A stretch of 64,000 bases of DNA from Pieris napi (GCF_905475465.1 NC_062250.1:3432501-3496500); one strand, 5' to 3'; counted from the first letter of the stretch, positions 41,201-44,545 are shown. A program made the numbers and translations. The notes: generated by a model not told the origin, from the sequence alone.

Positions 41201-42948
41201 GTATATATATTGTACGTTTCTTGAGCGAGAAAATAGCCGATGTTAGTCGATTCCTCGTCGATGATGGGACAAGTATCGCAATACAGCGAGCAAATGCTGC
41301 ACGCATAGAAACTTTTTAAAATTGTACTATAAAATTGTATTCTTTAATATCTATTAATCAACTTTTAATTATTATTATTATTGTGTGATAAAGAAGTGAA
41401 TTAAATATTTATTTAATTTGCAATATAAATGTAGTGTAATAATTATTTTTAATTTCATTATAATAGGTGATTAGCTATCTGTCTAATACATGCTGTATAT
41501 TTTTGGTCCAACTTTTCATAAAACACGATCCAAATGGGGAGGTACCATCTTGCCGGAAGGTCCGCGAAGGTTTGTGCAAAAAAAAATTGGGTCTGGCCTT
41601 TATTACTTAAGGGTATTAAAAAGCTCTACCTAATCTCAGACTTACCGAATACACACAATTTTTTATCGAAATTGGTCAAGCTTAATCTTACCACATGAGA
41701 ATTATATATATGTTAACGTAAAATTGTAAACACCGTTAGATTGTAATCTATCTCGCGAGATTATAAACTATCGAAAGATTGTGAACCTCACCGTACTGCT
41801 TACAATTTAACGTATTATTATTCGGTAGATTGTACTACACTAACTTAGTTATCATTCAAACTTCTTTGGTCAATTACAGATTAATTTTACTTTCCAACAA
41901 TTTCATATAACTACCGAATAATAGTACGTTAATTTGTAAGCAGTTCGTTGAGGTTCACAATCTTTCGACAGTTTACAATCTCGACAATTTTACGGTGACA
42001 TATATAAATACATTTTTACACTGGACATTGAAATAGTGTTGCCCTATATTAAACACAAACCTATTAACTATTCGAAGTTCCAAGTGGGTTCAATAACGCC
42101 ATTGATTTATTGACTCCTAACAATTAAAAGTTCCCGAAATCAATCTATAATTAAGGGTTAACGACGCAGCTGTGATTGGACTTTAATATTAATTAATTTT
42201 AACTTACGCAAATATGAGAGGCATCTATCGAGCAACTTGGACGGTTGCTGAAATTTCCATTAAATAGTTATTAATTTTCCGATTTCAAGGGTTCATGCTG
42301 AAATATAGATTTTGATTCAATTACTTTCAATATTCAGGTCCTTCTTGTGTTATAACGATTTATGGTTCAATTGTTTATTTAAAATCTTTTTAAGACGTTT
42401 TAGTAACAATGTTTTAACTAGCTGATCCGGCAAACGTTATTTTGCCATGTATATTATTTCTAGGAAAATTTCTTTAGTTCAATAAAAATAAACTAATTCA
42501 TATTACTATCTACTATAATAAAAAATAGGGGTTGATCGTAGAAGGTTGAACTTTTAGGGTTGATGATGATATTGTTAGAATATGTATTTTACGCAACCAA
42601 TTTTTAATCCAAATTATGTCACGAGAGGTCCTTTAATTATTTATATATTTTTGCACCAAATGAACGTATCGTACTTGTTTTAATCTCAGCATAAATTGTA
42701 TTAATGAAATATTCCTTTTATTACAACATACACGTACATTATAACAGATATTATTAAAGACTTCGAGCCACCTGAGATATAGAAGCGAACAGAATATATT
42801 TGAATATTTACCTGTAGTATAGTAGAGATACGAGTGCGTGCAAAAGCAGGTTGACGAGATGGTAGCCAGCTGGCTGCAGACCATGGATAGCGTAGTTCCA
42901 TCTGAATGTCAACACCGTCAGGGGACGGTACGACTTGTGTGATTGTTC
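1973..42948 (-). CDS. TMTC3: Transmembrane and TPR-repeat O-mannosyltransferase TMTC3, 11 exons, 5' end missing
   Basis: TMTC proteins are multi-pass ER enzymes of the GT-C fold that put O-mannose on cadherins. Their C-terminal TPR array faces the ER lumen. Exons in transcript order are 42948-42812, 29761-29680, 21673-21574, 10203-10088, 8861-8656, 6981-6777, 5946-5683, 5020-4535, 3956-3770, 3156-2876 and 2272-1973. All junctions are GT-AG and every phase closes, giving 2364 bases. Diagnostic TMTC3 motifs (fragment numbering) are HPIHTEA (67-73), TGVVGRAE (75-82), CKEQGIT (124-130), FTRFDNPA (199-206), LCCDW (235-239), ASNLFFPVGFVVAERVLY (294-311) and RNWDW (364-368). About ten TPR units fill 371-787. 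Human TMTC3 is roughly 915 residues. This copy lacks about 65 N-terminal residues (outside the window) and the long charged C-terminal tail. The choice of TMTC3 over other TMTC paralogues rests on remembered motif order and the TPR region. Exons are richer in C+G than their surroundings. Confidence 0.93.
2273..2875 (-). other. TMTC3 intron, no repeat recognised
   Basis: 603 bp A+T-rich intron between the last two coding exons. Nothing identifiable beyond splice signals. Confidence 0.6.
2876..3156 (-). CDS. TMTC3: TMTC3 coding exon, TPR units 7-9
   Basis: Encodes residues 595-688. The segment TNERVHFNLGM to DLDAAES contains two complete TPR units (NLGMVCMDEGDAECAERW and ALFNLALLLADRRRPLEAAPF) and the first helix of a third. 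It aligns by eye with NERAYFNLGM and DFRSALFNLALL of vertebrate TMTC3. Acceptor ttctttcag|CT at 3157; donor AGT|GTAAGT at 2876/2875. The exon starts with two bases that complete a Ser codon split with the upstream exon and ends in phase 0. Confidence 0.93.
3190..3713 (-). mobile_element. MITE with aagttatacttcttt termini, copy 1
   Basis: A 524 bp element in the intron between exons 3156-2876 and 3956-3770. The left end reads aagttatacttctttaagcg. The right end reads aaagaagtataacttcttac and then a GC-rich tip (gcgcgtacataagtacacgc). The termini are inverted repeats of about 15-20 bp. The inner block gagtgaaattttacgatgcg is shared, inverted, with the copy at 28134-28379. An A+T stretch of AAT/ATT-type repeats (about 3550-3650) enlarges this copy. 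The superfamily cannot be named. Confidence 0.7.
3770..3956 (-). CDS. TMTC3: TMTC3 coding exon, TPR units 5-6
   Basis: Encodes residues 533-594 plus one base of codon 595. Reads LGVVLLEQGKASQALAYLDK and continues through ALLNSAILLQELG to LLKLLDKD. This completes the TPR begun by YYN in the upstream exon. Acceptor aattccag|TTA at 3957; donor GATT|GTGAGT at 3770/3769. An open frame that runs on past the donor is intronic read-through and not part of the protein. Confidence 0.92.
3957..4534 (-). other. TMTC3 intron carrying a repeat A fragment
   Basis: 578 bp intron. The part at 4255-4425 is a copy of LINE 3'-end repeat A (gggcaaacgggcaagatgct ... gaattggtacgctc), oriented against the WNxLP sense. 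The rest is unassigned A+T-rich sequence. Confidence 0.65.
4255..4425 (-). repeat. Dispersed LINE 3'-end repeat A
   Basis: Copy of family A within the TMTC3 intron, with the recognisable tatagaacag.gggcaaacggg block, catctgatgtta, catggac...tcaatg and ttggtacgctc. It is truncated before the block that would encode the WNxLP motif. Confidence 0.7.
4535..5020 (-). CDS. TMTC3: TMTC3 coding exon, TPR units 1-4
   Basis: The largest exon: 162 codons (residues 371-532), both ends in phase 0. It begins VNRNNAKLYNNVGHALE. It then carries the TPR units QPDDVGAHINVGRTFNHLGR, NHLNVFLNLANLI and EEADMLYRQAISMRADYTQA, and ends NPDIYYN. These are close matches to vertebrate TMTC3 (NNAKLWNNVGHALE, RIAPNHLNVYINLANLI, EEADQLYRQAISMRP). 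Acceptor cctctttcag|GTT at 5021; donor AAT|GTAAGTATT at 4535/4534. The TPR array is the luminal part thought to bind partners or substrate. Confidence 0.96.
5101..5390 (-). repeat. Dispersed repeat B
   Basis: Copy of a second dispersed family in the intron 5021-5682, running from the tttattcatat end through cttatgaacgtcaa, gtcaagggcgtagag and actctccgccactcttttta to tttataaaaagctttactga. The same string of blocks recurs at 11295-11540, 53115-53300 and 26250-26730. In the other orientation it ends gaataaatga..ttttga, which suggests a LINE or SINE 3' end. Confidence 0.7.
5683..5946 (-). CDS. TMTC3: TMTC3 coding exon, late membrane segments
   Basis: 88 codons (residues 283-370), both ends in phase 0. 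Starts in a hydrophobic helix (GLALLVLPFLPASNLFFPVG). It holds the highly conserved FVVAERVLYMPSMG stretch, then another hydrophobic helix (AMLAASTLIFLLLAF) and the RNWDWKTEY junction that precedes the TPR array. Acceptor attactttcag|GGT at 5947; donor AAG|GTATG at 5683/5682. Confidence 0.96.
6436..6684 (-). pseudogene. Non-LTR retrotransposon RT C-terminal fragment
   Basis: An 82-codon open fragment in the TMTC3 intron 5947-6776, same strand as the host gene. It reads MIRSLRKTSYNERLKALDF, then RKLRGNLIKTYKILTGHYN and ...HLRGSSLKLKT. In metazoan non-LTR elements (CR1/Jockey-like) the RT C-terminal part has the series Y.ERL..L....L..RRLRGDLI..YKIL.G followed by ..RG...KL. This matches but is truncated at both ends. 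It is a dead fragment; the clade is uncertain. Confidence 0.75.
6777..6981 (-). CDS. TMTC3: TMTC3 coding exon, DUF1736 part 2
   Basis: Residues 214-282; the first base completes an Arg codon. Reads HLTFAYLPALNAWLL, then LCCDWTMGTV, a short basic loop (KSWRDPRN) and a hydrophobic helix. NAWLL and LCCDW are hallmarks of the TMTC DUF1736 domain. Acceptor acattccag|G at 6982; donor ATG|GTACGT at 6777/6776. Confidence 0.95.
6982..8655 (-). other. TMTC3 intron with one repeat A copy
   Basis: 1674 bp A+T-rich intron. The only recognised insertion is repeat A at 7677-7815. No other element or exon is seen. Confidence 0.55.
7677..7815 (-). repeat. Dispersed LINE 3'-end repeat A, well-preserved copy
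   Basis: Well-preserved end of family A: ttttatagaacagcgggcaa, then cgggcaggaggctcacctaa, accgccgcccatggacactc and gagtgcgttgccggcctttt, then aagaattgg.acgctc. Read on the minus strand this is the 3' tail after the WNxLP coding remnant. Confidence 0.8.
8656..8861 (-). CDS. TMTC3: TMTC3 coding exon, DUF1736 part 1
   Basis: Residues 146-213 plus two bases of codon 214. A poorly conserved, Gly/Trp-containing cytoplasmic or loop segment (GQNWLEVWGKGGWGCACGEA) is followed by a membrane helix (TVCFATLALLAARLHVM) and the diagnostic QLPVFTRFDNPA. Acceptor ctaatctctcag|CGC at 8862; donor CTAG|GTAAAC at 8656/8655. The reading frame stays open upstream of the acceptor, but that part is intron. Confidence 0.94.
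9754..10008 (+). repeat. tRNA-derived SINE, full-length copy
   Basis: Has an internal RNA polymerase III promoter. The A box TAGCCTAGTTGG at 9761-9772 fits TRGYNNANNNGG, and the B box GGTTCGATCCC is at 9810-9820. The tRNA-like head is followed by a family-specific body (gactttctttctatgtgcgc, cgatagtcgacagtg, attgacaaatgatcataaaa, gaggccca). It lies in the intron 8862-10087 against the host strand. Other copies, some inverted, are at 44199, 47720, 48575 and 59780. It is not a functional tRNA gene. Confidence 0.85.
10088..10203 (-). CDS. TMTC3: TMTC3 coding exon with CKEQGIT motif
   Basis: A short exon, residues 107-145, missed by length-filtered ORF finding. Its first two bases complete an Asp codon. 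Reads WRYVAACTACVGVAMLCKEQ, then GITVTAVCVVYELFVAQK. This matches the conserved CKEQGITV...CVYEVFVAQ region of TMTC3. Acceptor gtaattacag|AC at 10204; donor AAG|GTATGTT at 10088/10087. The upstream intron is 11.4 kb. Confidence 0.95.
10268..11299. mobile_element. Tandem pair of MITE-like units
   Basis: Two head-to-tail units (about 10268-10848 and 10849-11299). Each starts tttttgaa.tgaaacttcttta, shares an inner block (acggttgat.cgaagagattc, aattctgtaataatctta, ttttgttaaactttatctaa) and ends ggtcataaagaagtttcact and acgtgtgtacacta. The ends are inverted relatives (gaagtgaaacttctttat / ataaagaagtttcacttc). The first unit itself repeats its tip three times (10268, 10361, 10443). The tips resemble those of the MITE at 3190-3713, so the families may be related. 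Located in the 11.4 kb TMTC3 intron. Confidence 0.65.
11300..14134. other. Intronic A+T-rich stretch
   Basis: Opens with a copy of repeat B (to about 11540). The rest is A+T-rich sequence with no recognised exon. A tail-only SINE fragment (ctcgctcgtacggtgaagga ... gaggccaag) lies at about 13925-14090, immediately before the LTR element. Confidence 0.5.
14135..14400 (+). repeat. 5' LTR of the gypsy-type element
   Basis: About 266 bp, beginning TGACGGCGCATTCCC. The 3' limit is set just before a candidate tRNA primer-binding site (TGGTGACC from 14401), because TGG is the complement of a tRNA CCA end. Compared with the right copy it has one visible substitution (attgatgg / atcgatgg) and an extra 39 bp (from tttgggagtttttcg to gcaccacg). 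Confidence 0.8.
14429..15372 (+). pseudogene. gag remnant of the LTR element
   Basis: The start ATG at 14429 opens a frame (MADSNNEGHPP...) stopped at 14516-14518. Later pieces in shifted frames show capsid-like text (VEFNPVDADADIEGW, about 14630-14675; ASFLSKLNLYEQTWENVKQS, about 14765-14820). A CCHC zinc knuckle CYICGQVGHIATIC is encoded at 15293-15334, and a degenerate first knuckle (YHFCGILGHRQAS) near 15170. At least two stops and two frame changes break it. The CCHC motif and its place upstream of protease support the call. Confidence 0.8.
15376..15890 (+). pseudogene. Retropepsin remnant and edge of deleted RT
   Basis: The aspartic protease signature LFDSGSSCSLIKES is readable with Asp-Ser-Gly at 15456-15464, then a stop. 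Downstream, CLTDPVIKGRDILENGV (about 15646-15700) looks like the distal retropepsin segment. Text such as DALIRLLDKYASSFV (about 15800-15845), normally just before RT, follows. The RT finger and palm region expected next is absent: at about 15890 the sequence jumps to the RT/RNase H connection. Confidence 0.7.
15891..17363 (+). CDS. pol: RNase H and integrase part of pol (gypsy type), RT deleted
   Basis: A 490-codon open frame, the longest in the window. It begins at the RT-RNase H connection (IIQMLTSEPVL, about residues 19-29). RNase H has the acidic series HCDASSEGYG, YELEMLAVVRA, FTDCNSLK and HADYLSRNP. The integrase zinc region is HNELQHLGG ... CIVCK. The DDE core has HIDFIG, IIADQG and NGQVERVMR. 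The frame stops at 17363, before the GPY module. Because the polymerase domain is missing, the ATG at the start is accidental; a real pol would be translated with gag. It encodes no complete replicative enzyme set. Confidence 0.88.
   Translation: MIGVYPIKVFNDAHIRNTIIQMLTSEPVLMIFNPDLPVELHCDASSEGYGAILIQKKKDLPHVVEYFSRRTSEVESRYHSYELEMLAVVRAVEHFRHYLYGRRFKVFTDCNSLKASKSKTDLTPRVHRWWAFLQAYDFDIIYREGRGMEHADYLSRNPLPDPNSLISESQVSSKPTIQIVNFVELHQGWLSVEQKRDAEVQDLINKHNNNDFPETVGQTYDVRNGILYRKVVRNKIISWLPVVPRSLIWTLINHVHNELQHLGGDKTLDKLYEQYWFPQMSKCVRKFIESCIVCKASKGPSGAQPVQLHSIPKAPVPWHTIHIDFIGKLSGKSDRKEYCSVIIDAFTKYVLLEHTSSLDAASAVQAVKSAVCLFGAPKRIIADQGRCYISQDFKNFCSEHNIKLHFIATASSKANGQVERVMRTLKSLLTIIENDPNKAWRDELGNVQLALNSTRSTVTKFTPTELMFGIRSQSLGMSRIRCSSPDSEQE
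17364..17684 (+). pseudogene. Integrase C-terminal (GPY) region, out of frame
   Basis: After the pol stop, a frame from about 17434 reads KFRGPYVIIAVLDNDRYEL and ...YAHENLRPV. This is the GPY/F module that ends many Ty3/gypsy integrases. It runs to a TGA at about 17684. At least one frameshift or stop between 17360 and 17434 separates it from the core. Confidence 0.72.
17895..18440 (+). repeat. 89 bp minisatellite in the 3' region of the LTR element
   Basis: Starts with a (TG)n run (about 17895-17917). Then come units beginning ggtcgaaaggataatgtcg at 17922, 18011 and 18100, and variant units (ggtcgaagggacagtgtcg) at 18189 and 18274. The period is 89, 89, 89 and 85. Within a unit the half-motif ggtcga.aggacac..cgtccggtcca occurs twice, so the unit is itself a diverged dimer of roughly 43-45 bp. 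The array decays by about 18440. It sits between integrase and the 3' LTR, so it belongs to the element. Confidence 0.88.
18616..18906 (+). repeat. 3' LTR plus leader and gag start (tandem overhang)
   Basis: Matches 14135-14464 almost base for base, apart from a 39 bp deletion and one substitution. It continues past the LTR end (about 18842) through the primer-binding site, leader and first codons of gag (ATGGCTGATTC..., to cccata at 18906) before unrelated sequence begins. A normal 3' LTR would stop at the primer site, so this is the beginning of a second, truncated element copy. Confidence 0.88.
18907..21280. other. Intronic A+T-rich stretch
   Basis: No coding exon recognised. Contains a poly-A run (19353-19367), an (ATT)n microsatellite (about 19548-19567), a GA-rich run (about 19641-19651) and a SINE-body fragment (about 20560-20740: tctcatccccgaag ... 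gaactttctgtccgctcg ... ggaggcccaaacc). Confidence 0.55.
21283..21534 (-). mobile_element. Helitron-like non-autonomous element, 5' part
   Basis: Read on the minus strand, this matches the family at 47056-47335: attctcg.gtca..gtgtttg, ctcctccgaaa, gtgaaattttgtgtgca, cctaaatgttaagggta, ttatgatacagcat. At its 5' tip (21502-21534) it meets an inverted copy of the same tip, making a perfect 14 bp stem. The family's TC...CTAG ends suggest a Helitron type, but no helicase is present. Confidence 0.6.
21574..21673 (-). CDS. TMTC3: TMTC3 coding exon with TGVVGRAE motif
   Basis: 33 codons plus one base (residues 74-107). Reads VTGVVGRAEMLSSVFFLGAL, then LCYARAASRRRCT: the loop after HPIHTEA, one membrane helix and a basic cytoplasmic turn. 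Acceptor ttttcag|GTG at 21674; donor CTG|GTAAGTAG at 21574/21573. A perfect 14 bp hairpin lies about 40 bases into the following intron (21502-21534). Confidence 0.95.
21930..22135 (-). pseudogene. LINE ORF2 C-terminal fragment
   Basis: The minus-strand frame reads STKRKKEKRSPKKRSIEEIE, then AVAGNEWRKRAIDSQLEKAG and GGLYP, then stop. The basic K/R-R-GRP-KKRW..DI..VAG..W...A pattern is the C-terminal signature of several insect endonuclease/RT LINEs (RTE-like and relatives). A short degenerate remnant next to the TMTC3 exon at 21574-21673. Confidence 0.6.
22165..22385 (-). repeat. Dispersed repeat B, diverged copy
   Basis: Blocks ttatgaacgtct, aaacatttactgcctgttc, ggcaagaaact...gccactgttt and atttgaat...agcagctgcaacgattaca follow the order of family B. 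Confidence 0.55.
22447..22982. mobile_element. 536 bp element with ~100 bp inverted ends
   Basis: The ends are a perfect 14 bp inverted repeat, tatatgtcgcagcc / ggctgcgacatata. The similarity continues inward for about 100 bp at roughly four matches in five (ttcaattaacagc, gccgtttaag.agcggcctga, aatat.tt.agcca). The centre is A+T-rich without coding capacity. Long inverted ends and short length suggest a foldback-type or MITE-like non-autonomous DNA transposon. I cannot assign a superfamily; no clear target duplication is seen. Confidence 0.75.
22983..24496. other. Intronic stretch, includes unusual A/T homopolymer block
   Basis: No coding segment. At 23700-24090 a G-rich start (ggaagggggggagg) is followed by long T and A tracts (aatttatgtgaaaaattc, ccaagtttttggttttttat). 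The look is repeat-like, but no family was recognised. A (TA)n run is at about 24131-24147. Confidence 0.45.
24497..24536. repeat. Perfect 16 bp hairpin
   Basis: aatgacgttacgcttt (24497-24512) and its exact reverse complement (24521-24536) are separated by 8 bases. Probably the inverted tip of a small decayed element; no function known. Confidence 0.8.
24840..26900. repeat. Locally repeated intronic segments
   Basis: Segment 25030-25240 (ctatgacttaagaaagaaaa, gtgggcagctagtctctttc, atttgacat, tacataacacttaaaattt) recurs at 26729-26890. Another segment (ttaagactattttttcttt ... tatattatggttaac, 24850-25022) recurs at 26186-26225. Repeat B sits between the copies (26250-26730). This is either local duplication or multiple copies of an unrecognised element. 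No coding exon is seen from 24537 to 26250. Confidence 0.55.
26250..26730 (-). repeat. Dispersed repeat B, long copy
   Basis: One of the longest copies of family B: ttattcatgtaggtaacaca, cttataaacgtcaa, ctgccag, gagaactggcaa, ctatgttccacatgaaatct, tctatcagcagtaggcatgg and agcacgcacttacattctcg, then a distal part (gcacccattcacgagtatga, atggtcagc, gccatattttagggaga). The distal part is shared, inverted, with 36775-37300. Confidence 0.75.
26900..28133. other. Intronic stretch with a long repeat A copy
   Basis: Unassigned A+T-rich sequence around a family A copy (27411-27690). No coding exon seen. Confidence 0.5.
27411..27690 (-). repeat. Dispersed LINE 3'-end repeat A, long copy
   Basis: Extends beyond the usual tail. 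It includes ctaagtcgaattggttcgga, cagtgggcagct, gttcca and ttaaaaaacgctcagttgtg, then gacgtcgaggtgtgacgg and ccttgacgtccgat. In the minus sense the middle part encodes the W.QLP.EVFP.QFDL remnant. Confidence 0.8.
28134..28379 (+). mobile_element. MITE with aagttatacttcttt termini, copy 2
   Basis: A 246 bp compact copy of the element at 3190-3713, in opposite orientation. It begins aaaaaagggtgcgtgtactt, then gcgcgtaagaagttatactt. It contains tgtcacggtgcgcgcgcatc and ends gcgcctaaagaagtataact. Located in the TMTC3 intron 21674-29679. Confidence 0.75.
28380..29679. other. Intronic stretch
   Basis: No exon recognised. A repeat B fragment (ctagaaactacggtggcgtt, cttctcgtcc, aagttcataagtacattgta) lies at about 29215-29345. 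The rest is unassigned. Confidence 0.45.
29680..29761 (-). CDS. TMTC3: TMTC3 coding exon with HPIHTEA motif
   Basis: 82 bases, residues 46-73. Reads VCAMFLPEFASFVAAILFAV, then HPIHTEA. In GT-C enzymes this loop lies near the lipid-linked sugar site. The first base completes an Arg codon and the 3' end is phase 0. Acceptor tttgtttcag|A at 29762; donor GCT|GTAAGTTG at 29680/29679. Isolated by introns of 13.0 kb (upstream) and 8.0 kb (downstream). Confidence 0.94.
29762..30781. other. Intronic A+T-rich stretch
   Basis: Start of the 13 kb intron. Nothing recognised. Confidence 0.5.
30782..31212 (+). pseudogene. LINE ORF2 C-terminal fragment with GAA-rich tail
   Basis: Open from about 30790 to 31175: EAWTLKEATIKKLDAFEMWC, then YRRMLRISWVHRVTNDEVL, YLGHVFRHERY, KRRAGRRRKSWLRNIREWTG and LMRLAKNKKEYDELTANLQ, stop. 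The W-L...RLDAFE.WCYR.ML.I.W...TN.EVL pattern, GH..R and G.R..GR...SWL..IREW are standard at the C-terminus of insect RTE-like endonuclease/RT elements. The catalytic RT is absent. An (AGAAGA)-rich microsatellite tail follows (about 31188-31216), as expected at a LINE 3' end. Confidence 0.85.
31217..32699. other. Intronic stretch with small fragments
   Basis: Contains a tip of the tttttgaagtgaaac family (31776-31810), a GA run (31850-31863), an inverted SINE-head fragment with a B-box-like end (about 32133-32175) and an A run (32271-32283). No coding exon recognised. Confidence 0.5.
32700..33020 (+). repeat. Dispersed repeat B
   Basis: tgttcccacgagaatgtaag, gcgtgctcctaattcacc, tgctgatagaggacaaatct, gggacatggtgtaatggttg, gagtggcggagagtttattg, ccttgatttgagaactggca, then the cataagtgtat.t.atgttac end. 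Same strand sense as 36775-37300. Confidence 0.75.
33021..34958. other. Intronic stretch with repeat A and a tacgtagca-rich patch
   Basis: Repeat A copy at 33805-33953 (sense +: aaaggccggcaacgcactcg ... tccatgggcggcgg ... ggtgagcctcctgcccgttt). At 34620-34735, gctgctacgagg and cttcgtagcagc form inverted blocks, with several ttcgtagca/tacgtagca repeats nearby. No coding exon found. Confidence 0.5.
34959..35274. mobile_element. Foldback element with 117 bp inverted arms, copy 1
   Basis: Left arm 34959-35075 and right arm 35158-35274 are reverse complements with about three mismatches; an 82 base spacer separates them. The arms begin gttaacgtaaaattgtaaac (left) and end gtttacaattttacggtgac (right), and contain tctatctcgcgagatta. 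Flanks are atatatat and atatata, so any target duplication is hidden in TA repeats. No coding capacity. A second copy is at 41712-41999. Confidence 0.9.
35275..36774. other. Intronic stretch
   Basis: No exon seen. A SINE-tail fragment, inverted (tgactgacacatgtcggtga ... gagtctaag), is at about 35720-35780. Confidence 0.45.
36775..37300 (+). repeat. Dispersed repeat B, longest copy
   Basis: Runs from ggcgttcatgcgtcgggttg through ctaaaatatggcga, catgcgtcatactcgtgaac, gtgcgtgctcctatttcacc, tggcgattaaaaagagtggc, ggagagtttattgccagttc and cataagtgtacatagtgtta to tgaataaatgagttttgaat. Gives the fullest picture of the family. The end (aataaatga, then ttttga repeats) looks like a retroposon 3' end. 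Confidence 0.75.
37901..38177. mobile_element. G-tract-rich candidate MITE
   Basis: The ends are imperfect inverted repeats: tggtccattacgtga at 37901 and tgattaatggacgcca at the right. Inside are blocks gaggggagaggaggggagag, acctcccccctttag, aggggggaggtg, a G13 run (38082-38094) and aaggaggagggggggtt. The tracts would allow G-quadruplexes. No frame. The classification is tentative. Confidence 0.45.
38178..41711. other. Intronic stretch, little recognised
   Basis: Short open frames at 38284-38589, 39562-39861 and elsewhere have low-complexity, A+T-driven composition and no domain. A repeat A fragment (gcgagtgcgttgccggcctt) is at about 40262-40290, and an A run at 39678-39692. A patch at 40920-41320 is richer in C+G (accagtgctccagagctggt, gagcgagtcctcgccgg) but unassigned. 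Confidence 0.45.
41712..41999. mobile_element. Foldback element, copy 2 (right arm deleted in part)
   Basis: 288 bp. Near-identical to copy 1 at 34959-35274 in the left arm and spacer, but the right arm lacks about 28 bases (the segment around gcgagatagattacaatcta). Flanked by TA-rich sequence (atatatat / atatata) like copy 1. Same orientation, 6.4 kb from copy 1, same intron. Confidence 0.88.
42000..42811. other. Intron end with Helitron-like fragment
   Basis: 42416-42560 matches, on the minus strand, the 3' part of the Helitron-like family: ctag end, cggcaaacgttattttgcca, gtatattatttctaggaaaa, tttagttcaataaaaataaa, aataggggttgatcgtaga. The rest is unassigned. Confidence 0.6.
42812..42948 (-). 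CDS. TMTC3: TMTC3 coding exon, most 5' exon seen
   Basis: 45 codons plus two bases (residues 1-46 of the fragment). Reads EQSHKSYRPLTVLTFRWNYA, then IHGLQPAGYHLVNLLLHALV and SLLYY. This matches the SHKSYRPLTVLTFRLNY...YHLLN...HA region of TMTC3 that follows the first luminal loop. Acceptor ttttctttccag|GAA at 42949; donor CAG|GTAAATATT at 42812/42811. The exact frame is not among the long open frames here, because an overlapping frame is open instead. The N-terminal exon with the acidic catalytic motif and the NDFWG segment must lie upstream and was not found to 64000. Confidence 0.94.
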
Positions 42949-43346
42949 CTGGAAAGAAAACGGGAATTTTAGTCATACATTTGGTAAAAGTATAACAAGT
43001 GTTTTTAAGGATACGAAATATAGGTATACTGTTTATTTATTATATATATAACTAAATATATAGTCAAGTACATAGTTTCCTTTGGTAAGTAAATATGTGC
43101 TTAAGAAACAACAGTAAGTTTGTTAGTACTCCTCGGTGCCTTATTTTAATTGGTTTTTGTACTAATTAAACAAAAGGTACCGTACCGTAACAAATAAATC
43201 AAACAGTCAACAATTTTAAGAAAATTATTTAGTCTTAACTTAGTTGAGAATCTCCTTGATAAGTATCTTAGAACCGTAACAATATTATGCAAACCATAGA
43301 TCGATAGACTCCTATTCATCGTTCTAAAAATAATACAAAACGCATG
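42949..43346. other. Upstream intron of TMTC3 begins, A+T-rich
   Basis: Immediately upstream of the most 5' exon seen. No exon or element recognised. The upstream intron continues through some or all of the rest of the window. Confidence 0.45.
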
Positions 43347-43615
43347 CAACAGAAGGCAGACGGGCAGGACGCTCACCTGATGTTACGTGATACCGCCGCC
43401 CATGGACATACACATTGCCAGATGACTCGCAAGTGCGTTACCGGCCTTTTAAGTATAAAGGACCTAAGTCGAATTGGTTCGGAAATACATCAGTGGGCAG
43501 CTGGTTCCACATAGTGGTGGTACGCGGTACTGCCTTAAGAAACGCTCAGTTCTGGAACGACGGACCTCAAGGTGATACGGATGGTATTTTGTATTCTGCC
43601 TTGACGTCCGATGAT
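43347..43615 (-). repeat. Dispersed LINE 3'-end repeat A, long copy
   Basis: ggcagacgggcaggacgctc, acctgatgtta, gtgataccgccgcccatgga, aagtgcgttaccggcctttt, ctaagtcgaattggttcgga, gaaacgctcagttctgg, ccttgacgtccgatgatga. The plus-strand open frame over this region is a by-product of the repeat and not a gene. Confidence 0.8.
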
Positions 43616-44198
43616 GATTATATTATACCCACAACAAAGGAATGTCTCAAGTGTGGGGCGTCCGCGCAAAATATGATGTTTTTTATTCATACAAACTCTA
43701 TAGAAAAATTCTAAACAAAAGTTGATACTATATCAATGCTTATTCGAACTGCACGTAGCAAAGTATGAAAGGATAAATCAACTTTACGTACGTACAAAAA
43801 TGTCGGTGCCACATAAACTTGATTCATAGGGTACAAAATTAGCTAGAGTTATGTAGCTTCTTTAAATGAAATTCCATGTCGGGTAATAGCTGGGGTCATT
43901 TGTCATTTAAAAATATAACTTTTGAAACGAAGGGTTTATATAGACACATTTTGTGACGGGTCCTGTGTTTTTTGGATATTTAACAAAAGAGGTCCAGAAA
44001 TTTTAGAAAATTACTGTGAATGGCAGAGTGGAGGGCACTAGATCTCGAGCCTTATTCCATGCTCGCTATCAAGTAAAGGTTTCTTGCAGGTCATAACCAT
44101 ACCCAGCACTGAGGCATACTTAAGATAGGAGGTAGTTGAGGAAATTGTGCAGCGACCTTCAGAAATGATTGATTGAAATGAAGAAGTGTTGCCTGCTT

Positions 44199-44545
44199 GA
44201 GCAGTGTTATCCTAGTGGCTTTAGCGTGCGACTCTAATCTCTGAGGTCGTAGTTTCGATCGCTGGCTGTGCCCCAATGGAATTTCTGTCTATGTGTGCAT
44301 CTAACACTCGCTTATACGGTGAAGGAAAACATCGTAATGAAACCGACATGTCACAAACAGAAGGCTGATATAGGCTATCGATATATTGCTTATGAAATAA
44401 AAATCATCATATATTATTATTATTATATAATTATTCATAAAGATAACACAATGTACATGATTCTAAACTTACATTTACTGTCTGTTCTCAAATCAAGAAC
44501 CTGAAAGGATAAACTTGCCAGAAAATCTCTGCAAGAATCTGCAAC
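44199..44545 (+). repeat. tRNA-derived SINE followed by repeat B end
   Basis: SINE head: gtgttatcctagtggcttta, then ctgaggtcgtagtttcgatc (degenerate B box). Body: tctgtctatgtgtgcatcta, acggtgaaggaaaacatcgt, atgaaataaaaatcatcat. From about 44430 a piece of repeat B follows (aataattattcataaagata ... acatttactgtctgttctca ... tctctgcaa). Confidence 0.7.

Noticed and set aside
42701..42976. Minus-strand open frame TKIPVFFPGTITQVV... over the most 5' TMTC3 exon
   Set aside because: Wrong frame. The frame that reads SHKSYRPLTVLTF matches TMTC3 and joins in phase to the next exon.
43415..43714. 99-codon plus-strand frame as a gene
   Set aside because: Lies entirely within a copy of dispersed repeat A, in the antisense direction.
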